Below, one piece after another: positions 51,415 to 59,845 of a stretch of DNA of 64,000 nt (positions are counted from its first letter, which is position 1; every line of letters begins with the position of its first letter). The position numbers and the translations under genes were made by a program. A model generated the notes under the pieces. It saw only the letters and a list, made by a program, of their open reading frames with translations, was not told the origin of the DNA and searched no databases. Source of the DNA: Kitasatospora atroaurantiaca (GTDB lineage: Bacteria; Actinomycetota; Actinomycetes; Streptomycetales; Streptomycetaceae); the NCBI RefSeq assembly GCF_007828955.1, contig NZ_VIVR01000001.1, positions 3,410,001 through 3,474,000 on the forward strand, written 5' to 3'.

Positions 51415-52124
51415 ACCACCGCGCGTCGTACCGCAGCTCGATCGTCCGCCGCGAGGCCGTCAGCCGGAAGGCCAAGCGCTGCGGCCTGCTGACAACCGTG
51501 TGCCTGGCCGCGCTCACCGTCGCCGTCCCCGCCGGCGCAGCGCCGTCCTTGTCGCACATCAGCCGTGACGTCGCCGTGGTGGCGAACCGCGCGTACACCC
51601 ACGCCAATCGTGCTCACCCCGACCGGTACCAGGACACCTTTGCCATCCACGAACTCGGCTCCGTGGTCGGCGCCGGCGTGGACAACCGGGCCACCGCCGT
51701 CTCGGCCGGCTGCTCACCCCTCAGACCGTGCCGGTCCGTCGCCCTGTCCTTCCAGATCGTCACCATGGCCGGAGCGGACGTCCACCTCAATGCCACCAAC
51801 CTCGGCCATGCCGTGAACGATCACTGCACCGGATGCCAAACCCTGGCCGGTGCCTACCAGTTCATCGTCTCCACCCCGCAACCGTTCAGCCTCAGCACCC
51901 GCGCGAAGGGCCAGTTGGACGCCATCCACCGTCAGCTGGACGACCTACGGGCATCCCAGGAACCGACTTCCGTCATCCACGATCGGGCAGACGCTCTGGC
52001 CGCCGAGGTCTTGGCCGTCCTGAACCGCGAAGCGGCAGCCGCCCCGCGGGGCCCGGCGGTCAGCCCCCGGAGCTCGTCCGAACCCGTCGTGACCATGCAC
52101 CGCCACTTCGACCAACTGCGCTGA
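51411..52124 (+). CDS. Secreted protein of the M50 cassette
   Basis: A 237-residue protein starting at a GTG that overlaps the protease stop (GTGA). A basic N-terminus (HRASYRSSIVRREAVSRKAKR) and hydrophobic stretch GLLTTVCLAALTVAVPAGA give a Sec signal peptide, cleaved after about residue 43. The mature part has two cysteine pairs (SAGCSPLRPCRSV and NDHCTGCQTL), a beta-rich centre (VALSFQIVTMAGADVHLNATNL) and a helical, low-complexity end. No family is recognised. Its position in the same coupled unit suggests it handles, binds or protects against the peptide outside the cell. Confidence 0.65.
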   Translation: MNHRASYRSSIVRREAVSRKAKRCGLLTTVCLAALTVAVPAGAAPSLSHISRDVAVVANRAYTHANRAHPDRYQDTFAIHELGSVVGAGVDNRATAVSAGCSPLRPCRSVALSFQIVTMAGADVHLNATNLGHAVNDHCTGCQTLAGAYQFIVSTPQPFSLSTRAKGQLDAIHRQLDDLRASQEPTSVIHDRADALAAEVLAVLNREAAAAPRGPAVSPRSSSEPVVTMHRHFDQLR

Positions 52125-52141
52125 GCACCCGCGCATCCACC

Positions 52142-52190
52142 GGGCCCGTCGGGTCTGCGACGACTCCACCGCCGCAGACCCGACGGGCCC
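52142..52190 (+). terminator. 18-bp perfect terminator closing the M50 cassette
   Basis: Arms 52142-52159 (GGGCCCGTCGGGTCTGCG) and 52173-52190 pair perfectly with a 13-base loop, 17 bases after the secreted-protein gene; TTC follows. It isolates the peptide cassette from the peptide-synthetase operon that starts 330 bases later. Confidence 0.9.
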
Positions 52191-52518
52191 TTCACGCATG
52201 ACATGCCGCACCGTCCGGTGACTCCGCCCCGGCGACCGTGTCTCACATCCTGAGAACGCCCGGGCCGCTGACCACTCCTTGCCATGGCTGCTGGCCGACT
52301 CCGGCGACCGTCGACGCCCTTTCCGCAGCTCGTTAGGGTTTCTTTTGTCGGCCGCGCCGATCGATAAACACTACTCGGTAATTCCGCGGCCTCGACGTTT
52401 CGGGGTGGAGATAATTCTCGGCCTTCTCTGACGGAGAAGCCTTCAGCGGTGAATTAATCGGCGCCCTGAGCCAGCAATCCAGCAGTACACGACTCGCACG
52501 GAGCACCGGGAGAAAGCT
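52191..52518. other. Promoter region of the nonribosomal peptide operon
   Basis: About 330 bases, much less GC-rich than the rest (for example GTTAGGGTTTCTTTTGTCGG and GATAAACACTACTCGGTAATT), which is usual for leader regions of secondary-metabolite operons. An imperfect 8-base stem is near 52421-52441 (GCCTTCTC-TGACG-GAGAAGCC). TTGTCG at 52345-52350 could be a -35 element but I find no well-spaced -10. No gene is present. Confidence 0.5.
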
Positions 52519-54294
52519 GTGACAACAATGCCAGCCGTCGGCACACTTACGGAGCTCTTCAGCCGCTCAGTGGAGCGCTACCCCGACCGCCCGGCCGTCA
52601 GCGACGACACGCGGACGCTGACGTACGCTCAGCTGGACCGGGAGTCCGACGCCGTCAGCGCTCTGCTCCGCAGCCACGGCGTCGGCACCGAGGACCGTGT
52701 CGGCCTCTACGTCAGCCGGTCCGTCGATCTCTTCGTCGCGGTCCTGGGAATCCTGAAGTCCGGCGCCGCCTACGTCGCGGTGGACACCCGCTACCCGGAC
52801 ACCCGCCGCGATCTCATGCTGAGCCGGAGCGGTGCCAAGGCCATCCTCACCGAGGCCGGCTGGGAGGACCGGCTGAGCGCGCTGTCGGCGACGGTCATCC
52901 CGCTGGCCGACCGCGCGGGCTTCGACGGCACTCCGAGCGAGGGCATCGTCGAGCCGTCCAGTGCGGCCAGCGTGCTGTTCACCTCCGGTTCCTCCGGCGA
53001 GCCCAAGGCGATCGTCCTCGAGCACCGCAACCTGGTCTCGTTCGCCCGCAACCCGAGCCTTCCCACCCTCGAGCCCGAGGACCGCACCGGGCAGATCTCG
53101 AGCGTCTCCTTCGACGCCTTCCACTTCGAGATCTGGAGCACCTTCGCCCACGGCGCCCAGTCGGTCGTACTGCCGCCGGTGCCTGACCTGCTGGCCGCGG
53201 ACTTCCAGCGGCAGATGAAGAAGTACGGGATCACCGCGATGCTGGTCCCCACCATGGTCGTCAACCATGTCGTCCGCGAGGACCGCGACGCGTTCTCCTC
53301 CCTGCGCATCCTGCAGGCCGGCGGCGACGTGATCCTGCCGTCCGCCTGCCGCGCGCTGCTGACCGGGCAGTTCAAGGGCAGCCTGTACAACCTCTACGGG
53401 CCGGCCGAGATCACCACCGCCTGCACCGCCCACCGCGTGACGCTCGAGGACGCGGAGTCCGACGTCATCCCGATCGGCCGCCCCCTCGACGGCGTGTCGG
53501 TCCGGATCCTGTCTCCGGAGCTCCAGCCCGTCCCCGTGGGGGAGATCGGCGAACTGTTCGTCAGCGGCCCCGGCGTGGCCCGTGGTTACCAGGACCGCGC
53601 CGACCTGACCGACGAGCGCTTCCTCACGCTGCCCGCCGAGAACGGCGACGCCCGGCTGTACCGCACCGGGGACCTGGTGCGCGAGCGCGAGGACGGCGTG
53701 CTGGTGTTCGTCGGCCGTGCCGACAACCAGGTGAAGATCCGTGGCTACCGGGTCGAGCCGGGCGAGGTCGAGCGCGGACTGCGCCGCTACCCCGAGGTCC
53801 AGGAGGCCGTGGTGCTGCCCGACGGCGAGGGCAACGACCGGCGGCTGGTCGCGTTCGTCGTGATCGAGGACGCGCTCAGCGTCAAGGAGCTGCGCGAGCG
53901 GGCCGAGAAGGACCTGCCCGACTTCATGGTGCCCAGCCAGTTCATCGTGCAGTCCCAGATCCCGGCCACCGCACACGGCAAGCGCGACCTGGACGCCCTG
54001 CGGGCCCTCCTGGCCAAGCACCTCGAGCGCGAGGAGGCTTACGCCGCACCGCAGACCGACACCGAGCGGTTCCTGGTCTCGCTCTGGGAGAACCTGCTCA
54101 GCACCGAACGCGTGGGCAGGGACGAGGACTTCTTCGGCCTGGGCGGCCACTCGCTGCTGGCGTTCCGGATGCACCACCGGATCAACCGCGAGCTGGGTGT
54201 CAGCCTCAAGTTCCCGGTACTGCTCGACAACACCGTCCTCAAGGACCTCGCGGCGGCGATCGACGCATCCCGGGAAGGTACCGAGACCGCATGA
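52519..54294 (+). CDS. Nonribosomal peptide synthetase, A-T didomain
   Basis: A 591-residue free-standing loading protein. The adenylation domain (about 10-495) has A3 LFTSGSSGEPKA (153-164), A4 FDAFHFEIW (198-206), A5 YNLYGPAEITT, A7 YRTGDLV, A8 GRADNQVKIRGYRVEPGEVE and the A10 lysine Lys488. The carrier domain (about 515-585) has the phosphopantetheine serine Ser545 in GLGGHSLLAF. The by-eye specificity code is D-A-F-M-L-A-L-T-A-K, a mostly hydrophobic pocket with no match I recall. Such A-T proteins beside a P450 (NovH/NovI, NikP1/NikQ) hold an amino acid for oxidation. Start GTG at 52519 with GGGAGAAAG upstream; its stop overlaps the P450 start (ATGA). Confidence 0.9.
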   Translation: MTTMPAVGTLTELFSRSVERYPDRPAVSDDTRTLTYAQLDRESDAVSALLRSHGVGTEDRVGLYVSRSVDLFVAVLGILKSGAAYVAVDTRYPDTRRDLMLSRSGAKAILTEAGWEDRLSALSATVIPLADRAGFDGTPSEGIVEPSSAASVLFTSGSSGEPKAIVLEHRNLVSFARNPSLPTLEPEDRTGQISSVSFDAFHFEIWSTFAHGAQSVVLPPVPDLLAADFQRQMKKYGITAMLVPTMVVNHVVREDRDAFSSLRILQAGGDVILPSACRALLTGQFKGSLYNLYGPAEITTACTAHRVTLEDAESDVIPIGRPLDGVSVRILSPELQPVPVGEIGELFVSGPGVARGYQDRADLTDERFLTLPAENGDARLYRTGDLVREREDGVLVFVGRADNQVKIRGYRVEPGEVERGLRRYPEVQEAVVLPDGEGNDRRLVAFVVIEDALSVKELRERAEKDLPDFMVPSQFIVQSQIPATAHGKRDLDALRALLAKHLEREEAYAAPQTDTERFLVSLWENLLSTERVGRDEDFFGLGGHSLLAFRMHHRINRELGVSLKFPVLLDNTVLKDLAAAIDASREGTETA

Positions 54295-55505
54295 GCCTGC
54301 AGACTCCCATCGACCTCACCGACGTCGACCTGTTCGTCCGCGGAGACCACACCGAGGCCTTCAGGACCCTGCGTGCCGAGGCGCCGATCTACTGGAACGA
54401 CGGCGCCGACGGCAGCCAGTTCTGGGCCCTGAGCACGTACGAGGACGTGCAGTGGGCCTACCGCAACCACGAGGTCTTCGGCTCGGCCCGCGGTGCCATC
54501 GTGGGCGGCTCGCTCCGTAGCGACGAGGACACCTCCGCCGGCCAGATGCTGGTCTCCACCGACCTGCCCAGGCACCGGATGCTCAAGCAGGCGATCCACC
54601 CGGCGATGTCCGCGACCGTGGCGAAGCGCGTCGCCGGGCAGGTGTCCGAGCTCGTCGAGCAGGCCATCGCGAAGACCCGCGCCGACGGCGGCTGCGACTT
54701 CGCCACCCTGATCGCGACGGAGCTGCCGGCCGGCGCGCTCATGGTGATCATGGGGATCGGCCATGAGGACGCCCACCACCTCATCGGGCTGACCCGTCGC
54801 ATGGTCGGCTACCGCGACGAGATCTTCGTGGACACCGGCGGCGATGCCCGGCTGCGGCTGGCCTGGCTCCAGGCCGAGGTCTTCGAGTTCTTCGCCGACA
54901 TCGTCACCGAGCGCCGCAGGAACCCCGGGGACGATCTGGTCAGCATTCTCGTCCAGGCCGAGGTCAACGGGCGGAAGCTGACCGAGGAGGAGATCTTCTA
55001 CAACTGCATGAACGTCGCCGTCGGCGGCAACGAGACCTCGTCCTACACCGCGTGCACCGGCCTTCTCGCACTGATGGAGAACCCCGAGCAGTACCGGCTC
55101 CTGCACGACTCGCCGCAGCTGCTGGGCACCGCGGTCGAGGAGATGCTGCGGTGGAGTTCCACCAACGCCTATGTGCAGCGGGTGGCGACGCGCGACATCA
55201 CACGCGGCGGCATCGAGATCAAGTCGGGTGAATCGGTCACCCTGTGGAACTACTCCGCGAACCGCGACGAGAGCAAGTTCCCCGACTCGCACCGCTTCGA
55301 CATCGCCCGCAACCCCAACCGCCACCTGTCCTACGGCGCCGGACTCCACCGCTGCATCGGTGCTCCCATCGCCCAGGCCGAGCTGTCCCTGCTCTTCGAG
55401 CTGCTCATCTCCTCCGGACTGACGTTCAAGCTCTCCGGTGAAGTCCGCCGCCTGCGCTCGAACTTCATCCTCGGCGTCACCCGGCTCCCGGTGGAAGTGG
55501 CCTGA
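54291..55505 (+). CDS. Cytochrome P450, probable carrier-bound amino acid hydroxylase
   Basis: A 404-residue bacterial P450. The I-helix oxygen-activation motif is AVGGNETSSY (243-252), the ExxR motif is EMLR (284-287) and the haem-binding loop is YGAGLHRCIGA with Cys355. Like other bacterial class I P450s it needs ferredoxin and reductase supplied elsewhere. It is locked between an A-T protein and the second synthetase by a 4-base and a 1-base overlap. P450s in this setting (NovI, NikQ) beta-hydroxylate an aminoacyl group on the carrier protein, which is the inferred role here; other oxidations such as N-oxidation or crosslinking cannot be excluded. The NETS motif lacks the acid-alcohol pair of some P450s, as in known carrier-dependent enzymes. 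Confidence 0.9.
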   Translation: MSLQTPIDLTDVDLFVRGDHTEAFRTLRAEAPIYWNDGADGSQFWALSTYEDVQWAYRNHEVFGSARGAIVGGSLRSDEDTSAGQMLVSTDLPRHRMLKQAIHPAMSATVAKRVAGQVSELVEQAIAKTRADGGCDFATLIATELPAGALMVIMGIGHEDAHHLIGLTRRMVGYRDEIFVDTGGDARLRLAWLQAEVFEFFADIVTERRRNPGDDLVSILVQAEVNGRKLTEEEIFYNCMNVAVGGNETSSYTACTGLLALMENPEQYRLLHDSPQLLGTAVEEMLRWSSTNAYVQRVATRDITRGGIEIKSGESVTLWNYSANRDESKFPDSHRFDIARNPNRHLSYGAGLHRCIGAPIAQAELSLLFELLISSGLTFKLSGEVRRLRSNFILGVTRLPVEVA

Positions 55506-58500
55506 TGACCCTCCCTCCCAGCCAGAGCCCCTACGTCTTCGGTGAGCGCATCGAGCGTGTCGTGGCCCTCCACGCGGAGCGGCGACCGAACGCCGTGGCC
55601 GTCCAGCAGGCAGAACGCACCGTCAGCTACGGCGAGTTGGTCGAGCAGGCCACCGTGGTCGCGGCGGCGCTGCGCGAGCTCGGTGTCGCGGCGGGCCAGC
55701 ACGTCGCCGTCCGCATGGCACGCTCGCCGGAGCTGGTGGTGGCGCTGCTCGGCGTCCTGCGGGCGGGCGCCGCCTATGTGGCGGTGGATCCGGAGTGGCC
55801 GCAGGGGCGCATCGCCGACACCGTGCGGGGCACCGGAACGGCCCTGTTCATCACCGACGCGTCCGGGTGGACCGCCGGCGAGGAGGTCCGCTCCGTCCCC
55901 TTCGCCTCCCTGCTGGTCCGGGGACGTGAGGCGGCCGCCCCCGAGGTGCAGCAGGACGGCACCCGGGCGGCGAGCGTCTTCTACACCTCGGGATCCACCG
56001 GCAAGCCCAAGGGCGTGCTCTCCCCGCACCGGGGCACGATCCGCACCCTGGTCAACTGCCCGACCATCCCGCTGGACCAGGACTCGGTCTTCCTCCAGGC
56101 GGCTCCGCTCCCCTGGGACGGGCTGTCCCTGGAGCTCTGGGCGCCGCTCCTGAACGGCGGCCGGTGCGTCCTGCTGGACCAGGCCGTCACCGCCCTGGAC
56201 GCGGAGGCCCTCGACGGGGCCGTCCGGCAGGGCGTCAACAGCCTCTGGCTGACCAGCTCGCTCTTCAACGTGATGGCCGAGGAGCGGATCGAGATCTTCG
56301 GCAAGCTCCGCCTGCTGCTCGTCGGCGGAGAGCGGGTGTCCGTGTCCAACGCACGCCGGGTCCTGTCCAGGTTCCCCGGTCTGCACATGGTCAACGGGTA
56401 CGGGCCCGCCGAGGGCACCATCTTCGCCACCAACCACGTCATCCGGCCCGTCGACGTGGCCGACGGCAGTACGGAGATCCCGATCGGCACCCCGGTGCCG
56501 CGGACCACCGTGCTCCTCCTCGGCCCCGACGGGCAGCCGGTCGGGCCCGGGGAGACCGGGGAGCTCGCGATCGGTGGCGACGGGGTCGCGCTCGGGTACG
56601 CCGGCAACCCCGAGGAGACCGCGCGCCGGTTCTTCTCGGCCGAGGGCATGCGCTTCTACCGGACGGGCGACCTGGCGGTCCTCGACCCGGAGGGCCTGTT
56701 CCGGTACCGCGGGCGGGCCGACCACCAGTTCAAGATCCGCGGCATCCGGATCGAGTCCGGCGAGGTCGAGGCCGTGCTGGAGTCCCACCCCGAGGTCGCC
56801 GCGTCCTGTGTCCTGCCGGTGGAGACGGCGCCCGGCCGCGTCCAGCTCGCCACGGTGTACGCGACGACCCACCGCCGCCCGCTCGAGGCCGGGCAGCTGC
56901 GCGCCTTCGCGGCCCGGACCCTGCTCGACGCCATGGTTCCGACGCTTCTCCACCATGTCGCCCAGCTGCCGCTCAGCACCACGGGCAAGACCGACCGCAA
57001 GGCGGTCGCCCTGCTGCTCCGCGAGCAGTTCGTCGACGGACCGCAGGCACCGGCCGCACCGGCAGCTGGCTCCGAACCGCACCCGTCCGGGGAGGCCGCG
57101 GCGCTCCGCCAGGTGCGCGAGCTGCTGGGACTTCCGCAGCTCGGCGAGCGGGACGACCTGGTCCAGGCGGGGGCGAACTCGCTCGACGTCATCAGGCTGG
57201 CGGCCCGCCTCGGTGCGTACTTCGGATCCCGCCTGACGGCCTCGGACATCTACCGGCTGCGTACCGTCGAGACGATCAGCGCCTTCTGCACGGACTCGGC
57301 GGCTCCGGCCGAGGAGCTGCCCTCGGCGGACGGCGACGGCGATGCGTCCGCACCGCTGTCGCACGCCCAGCAGCGCTTCTGGCTCGCGGAGATGACGTCT
57401 CCCGGGGCCGCCGACAACGTGATCGTGCTGGCCTACGCGCTGACCGGCCCGCTGAAGCCGGACGTGCTGGACGCGGCACTGAACGACGTCGTCAGGCTCC
57501 ACCCCGCGCTCCGCACGACCTACCCCTGGCTCGACGAGGCGCCCGTCCAGCAGGTGCTCCCGCCTGACGCCGCGACGGTCGCCGTGGAGCACGTCGGCCC
57601 TCCCCCGGGGGCTGACGGCCCGGGGCTGCAGGCCCTGGCGGAGTCGGTGACGGCCGACTGGTGGCAGAGGCCGTTCTCGCTCGAGGACGAAGTCCCGCTC
57701 CGCCTCCGGCTGTGCCGACTCGCGGAGGACCGGCACCTGCTCTGCCTGCAGGTGCACCACATCGCCTTCGACGGCTGGTCGGAGTCCGTCCTGGTGACGG
57801 AGCTGCAGCGCGCCTACCAGGCACGGCTGTCGGGCGAGGCGAACCCGACGGCTCGCGGGCTGTCCTACGGCCGGTACAGCAGCTGGGAGGCGACCCGCCT
57901 GAGCCACTGGGCGCAGAGCGACGTGCCGTTCTGGCGCCAGGAGTTGGAGACGACCCCGCCCCCCTTCCTGCCCGCTCCCTCCGGAGCCGGGTCCTCGGCC
58001 GGCACGACGGAGACCCGCCGGCTGGAGACGGTGCTGGAGATCGACGCGGAGACGGTCCGCAGGCTGTCGCGGGCATCCGCGCAGCGCGGCGGCCCGGCCC
58101 TCGCCGCGCTCCTGGCCGGAGCCGCGCGGGCGCTCGCGCGCAGCTTCGACACCACGGAGCTCTCGCTGGGTTCCGTCACCGCGGGCAGGTTCGATCCCGC
58201 TCTCGAGGCGGTGATCGGGTACTTCGTCAACCCGTTCGTCGTGAACCTGTCCGCGCCGAAGGACGGCGAACCGGCCGATCTGCTCGATCAGGCGGTCACC
58301 CGCGCCGTCTCGACGCTGAAGCACGTGAACACGCCGTTCGACGAGCTGGTGCGCCAGTTCGCCCCGGCCCGGGACCGGCACCCCTGGTTCCAGGCCTTCG
58401 TCGTCCTCCAGGGCGAACCCCCACGGGGAAGCCTCGGCGGCGACGTGGCCCTCGAACCGGTCCGGGTGCGCCCGCCGAGGACCGCCATCGAACTCATGCT

Positions 58501-58669
58501 GGAGGCCATCCCGGCCCCCGACGGCTCGTGGCACATCGTCATCCTCTGGCGCGAGGACGGCATCAGCGAGGCCCAGGTCCACCGGCTCACCGGCGAGTTG
58601 CGTACGGCACTCGCCGACCTGTCGGAGCTCGCCCGGCACGAGGAGAGGAATGCAGATGCAGGCAGTTGA
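55505..58669 (+). CDS. Nonribosomal peptide synthetase, A-T-C protein
   Basis: A 1054-residue synthetase with unusual domain order. The adenylation domain (about 15-505) has A3 FYTSGSTGKPKG (159-170), A4 PWDGLSLELW, A5 VNGYGPAEGTIF, A7 YRTGDL, A8 GRADHQFKIRGIRIESGEVE and the A10 lysine Lys495. Carrier domain about 525-600: Ser559 in QAGANSLDVIR, where the usual GGHS is GANS. The condensation domain (about 615-1045) has C1 LSHAQQRFWL (618-627), the catalytic HHIAFDG (751-757), and later YFVNPFVV and HVNTPFDELV. By-eye code D-G-L-W-L-G-G-I-F-K resembles valine-type codes. There is no thioesterase domain, so the C-terminal C domain must accept a soluble amine or another carrier. Confidence 0.9.
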   Translation: MTLPPSQSPYVFGERIERVVALHAERRPNAVAVQQAERTVSYGELVEQATVVAAALRELGVAAGQHVAVRMARSPELVVALLGVLRAGAAYVAVDPEWPQGRIADTVRGTGTALFITDASGWTAGEEVRSVPFASLLVRGREAAAPEVQQDGTRAASVFYTSGSTGKPKGVLSPHRGTIRTLVNCPTIPLDQDSVFLQAAPLPWDGLSLELWAPLLNGGRCVLLDQAVTALDAEALDGAVRQGVNSLWLTSSLFNVMAEERIEIFGKLRLLLVGGERVSVSNARRVLSRFPGLHMVNGYGPAEGTIFATNHVIRPVDVADGSTEIPIGTPVPRTTVLLLGPDGQPVGPGETGELAIGGDGVALGYAGNPEETARRFFSAEGMRFYRTGDLAVLDPEGLFRYRGRADHQFKIRGIRIESGEVEAVLESHPEVAASCVLPVETAPGRVQLATVYATTHRRPLEAGQLRAFAARTLLDAMVPTLLHHVAQLPLSTTGKTDRKAVALLLREQFVDGPQAPAAPAAGSEPHPSGEAAALRQVRELLGLPQLGERDDLVQAGANSLDVIRLAARLGAYFGSRLTASDIYRLRTVETISAFCTDSAAPAEELPSADGDGDASAPLSHAQQRFWLAEMTSPGAADNVIVLAYALTGPLKPDVLDAALNDVVRLHPALRTTYPWLDEAPVQQVLPPDAATVAVEHVGPPPGADGPGLQALAESVTADWWQRPFSLEDEVPLRLRLCRLAEDRHLLCLQVHHIAFDGWSESVLVTELQRAYQARLSGEANPTARGLSYGRYSSWEATRLSHWAQSDVPFWRQELETTPPPFLPAPSGAGSSAGTTETRRLETVLEIDAETVRRLSRASAQRGGPALAALLAGAARALARSFDTTELSLGSVTAGRFDPALEAVIGYFVNPFVVNLSAPKDGEPADLLDQAVTRAVSTLKHVNTPFDELVRQFAPARDRHPWFQAFVVLQGEPPRGSLGGDVALEPVRVRPPRTAIELMLEAIPAPDGSWHIVILWREDGISEAQVHRLTGELRTALADLSELARHEERNADAGS

Positions 58670-59036
58670 GCCGGCCCTGGAGTCACCGCAGATCCAGCGC
58701 GTTCGCGAGTACTACGAACTCGTCGACTCCGGTGCCGTCCGGGCCCTGGTGGAGCTCTTCGCCGACAGCGCCGAGTACCACCGCCCCGGCTACGAACCGC
58801 TGGTCGGACGAGCCCAGTTGGAGCACTTCTACCGCGTGCAGCGGGTGATCCGGGAAGGGCGTCACACGCTGACGACCGTGGTCGAATCCGGCGACTGCGT
58901 CGCCGTGCACGGCGAGTTCAACGGAGTGCTGCACGACGACCGGGAGACGAGTCTGCGCTTCGCCGACTTCTTCCGCCTCACCCCGGCGGGGCAGTTCAGC
59001 AGACGCGACACCTTCTTCTTCTCGCCGCTCGTCTGA
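58650..59036 (+). CDS. SnoaL/NTF2-like protein
   Basis: A 128-residue small cone-barrel protein: IQRVREYYELVDSGAVRALVELFADSAEYHRPGYEPLVGRAQLEHFY, then REGRHTLTTVVESGDCVAVHGEFNGVLHDDRETSLRFADFFRLTPAG. This is the SnoaL-like polyketide cyclase/ketosteroid isomerase pattern. Members act as cyclases, isomerases, dehydratases or binding proteins; His45 and Asp or Glu residues in the pocket could be catalytic. It overlaps the end of the synthetase gene by 20 bases, so it is tightly coupled and probably acts on the synthetase product or intermediate. The ATG at 58656 is an alternative start with better spacing. Confidence 0.8.
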   Translation: MQMQAVEPALESPQIQRVREYYELVDSGAVRALVELFADSAEYHRPGYEPLVGRAQLEHFYRVQRVIREGRHTLTTVVESGDCVAVHGEFNGVLHDDRETSLRFADFFRLTPAGQFSRRDTFFFSPLV

Positions 59037-59068
59037 CCGTCCGATCGTCCGAAAGGGCTGCACGACCC

Positions 59069-59845
59069 ATGAGAACGACCGTCGGCGCCGACCCGTGGCT
59101 GCGCCGCTTCCACCCATCGCCGGACGCCGGCGTCCGGCTCGTGTGCCTGCCCCACGCAGGCGGGTCGGCAAGCTTCTACTTCCCGTTCTCCCGCGCGTTC
59201 CCGGCGGCGGTGGAGGTCCTGGCGGTCCAGTATCCGGGCCGCCAGGAACGCCACCAGGAGCCCGCCGTCGCGGACATCAACCTCCTGGCCGACCGCATCA
59301 CGGACGCGCTGGCGGCCGAGGCGGATCGCCCGCTCGCCCTCTTCGGGCACAGCATGGGCGCCATGCTGGCCTTCGAGATCGCGAGCAGGCTGGAGGAGCT
59401 CGGCATCGCGGTGCCCCAGCTGTTCGTCTCCGGCCGGCGGGCTCCCTCCCGCCACCGCGCGATGGAGAGCGTCCACACCTTCACGGACGAGGGCCTGGTG
59501 GCCGAACTGTTGGCGCTGGACGGCACCGACGCCGAGCTGCTGGCCGACCCGGAGGTGCTGCAGATGATCCTTCCGGCGATCCGCAGCGACTACCGGGCGG
59601 TCGAGACGTACCGCTACCGGCCCCGGCCGAAGCTGCTCTGCCCGGTCGTCGCCCTGACCGGCGACAGCGACCCCCGGGTGGACCTCGACGAGGCCCGCGC
59701 CTGGGCCGACCACACCTCCGGCTCCTTCGATCTCCGGGTCTTCCCCGGAGGCCACTTCTACCTCTCCGCACAGCAGACCGCGGTCGTCGAGCTGGTGCAG
59801 CAGCGTCTGCTGCCACTGACCTGGTCCGAAATCCGGGACGGGTAA
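59069..59845 (+). CDS. Type II thioesterase
   Basis: A 258-residue external thioesterase of the GrsT/RifR family. Nucleophile Ser95 in LFGHSMGAMLAFE, acid Asp201 region (LTGDSDPRVD), histidine His229 in FPGGHFYL. The typical start LRRFHPSPDAGVRLVCLPHAGGSASFYFPF and AVQYPGRQERHQEP are present. These enzymes clear misloaded carrier proteins, and in NikP2/NovH-type systems can release the carrier-bound, oxidised amino acid. With no thioesterase domain in either synthetase, this enzyme could be the release catalyst. It follows the SnoaL-like gene by 32 bases. Confidence 0.92.
   Translation: MRTTVGADPWLRRFHPSPDAGVRLVCLPHAGGSASFYFPFSRAFPAAVEVLAVQYPGRQERHQEPAVADINLLADRITDALAAEADRPLALFGHSMGAMLAFEIASRLEELGIAVPQLFVSGRRAPSRHRAMESVHTFTDEGLVAELLALDGTDAELLADPEVLQMILPAIRSDYRAVETYRYRPRPKLLCPVVALTGDSDPRVDLDEARAWADHTSGSFDLRVFPGGHFYLSAQQTAVVELVQQRLLPLTWSEIRDG

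Noticed and set aside
55331..58639. 1102-codon open frame on the minus strand opposite the A-T-C synthetase
   Set aside because: It is the antisense shadow of a clearly conserved synthetase. Its translation is Arg/Gly/Asp-rich with no domains, as is common in high-GC DNA.
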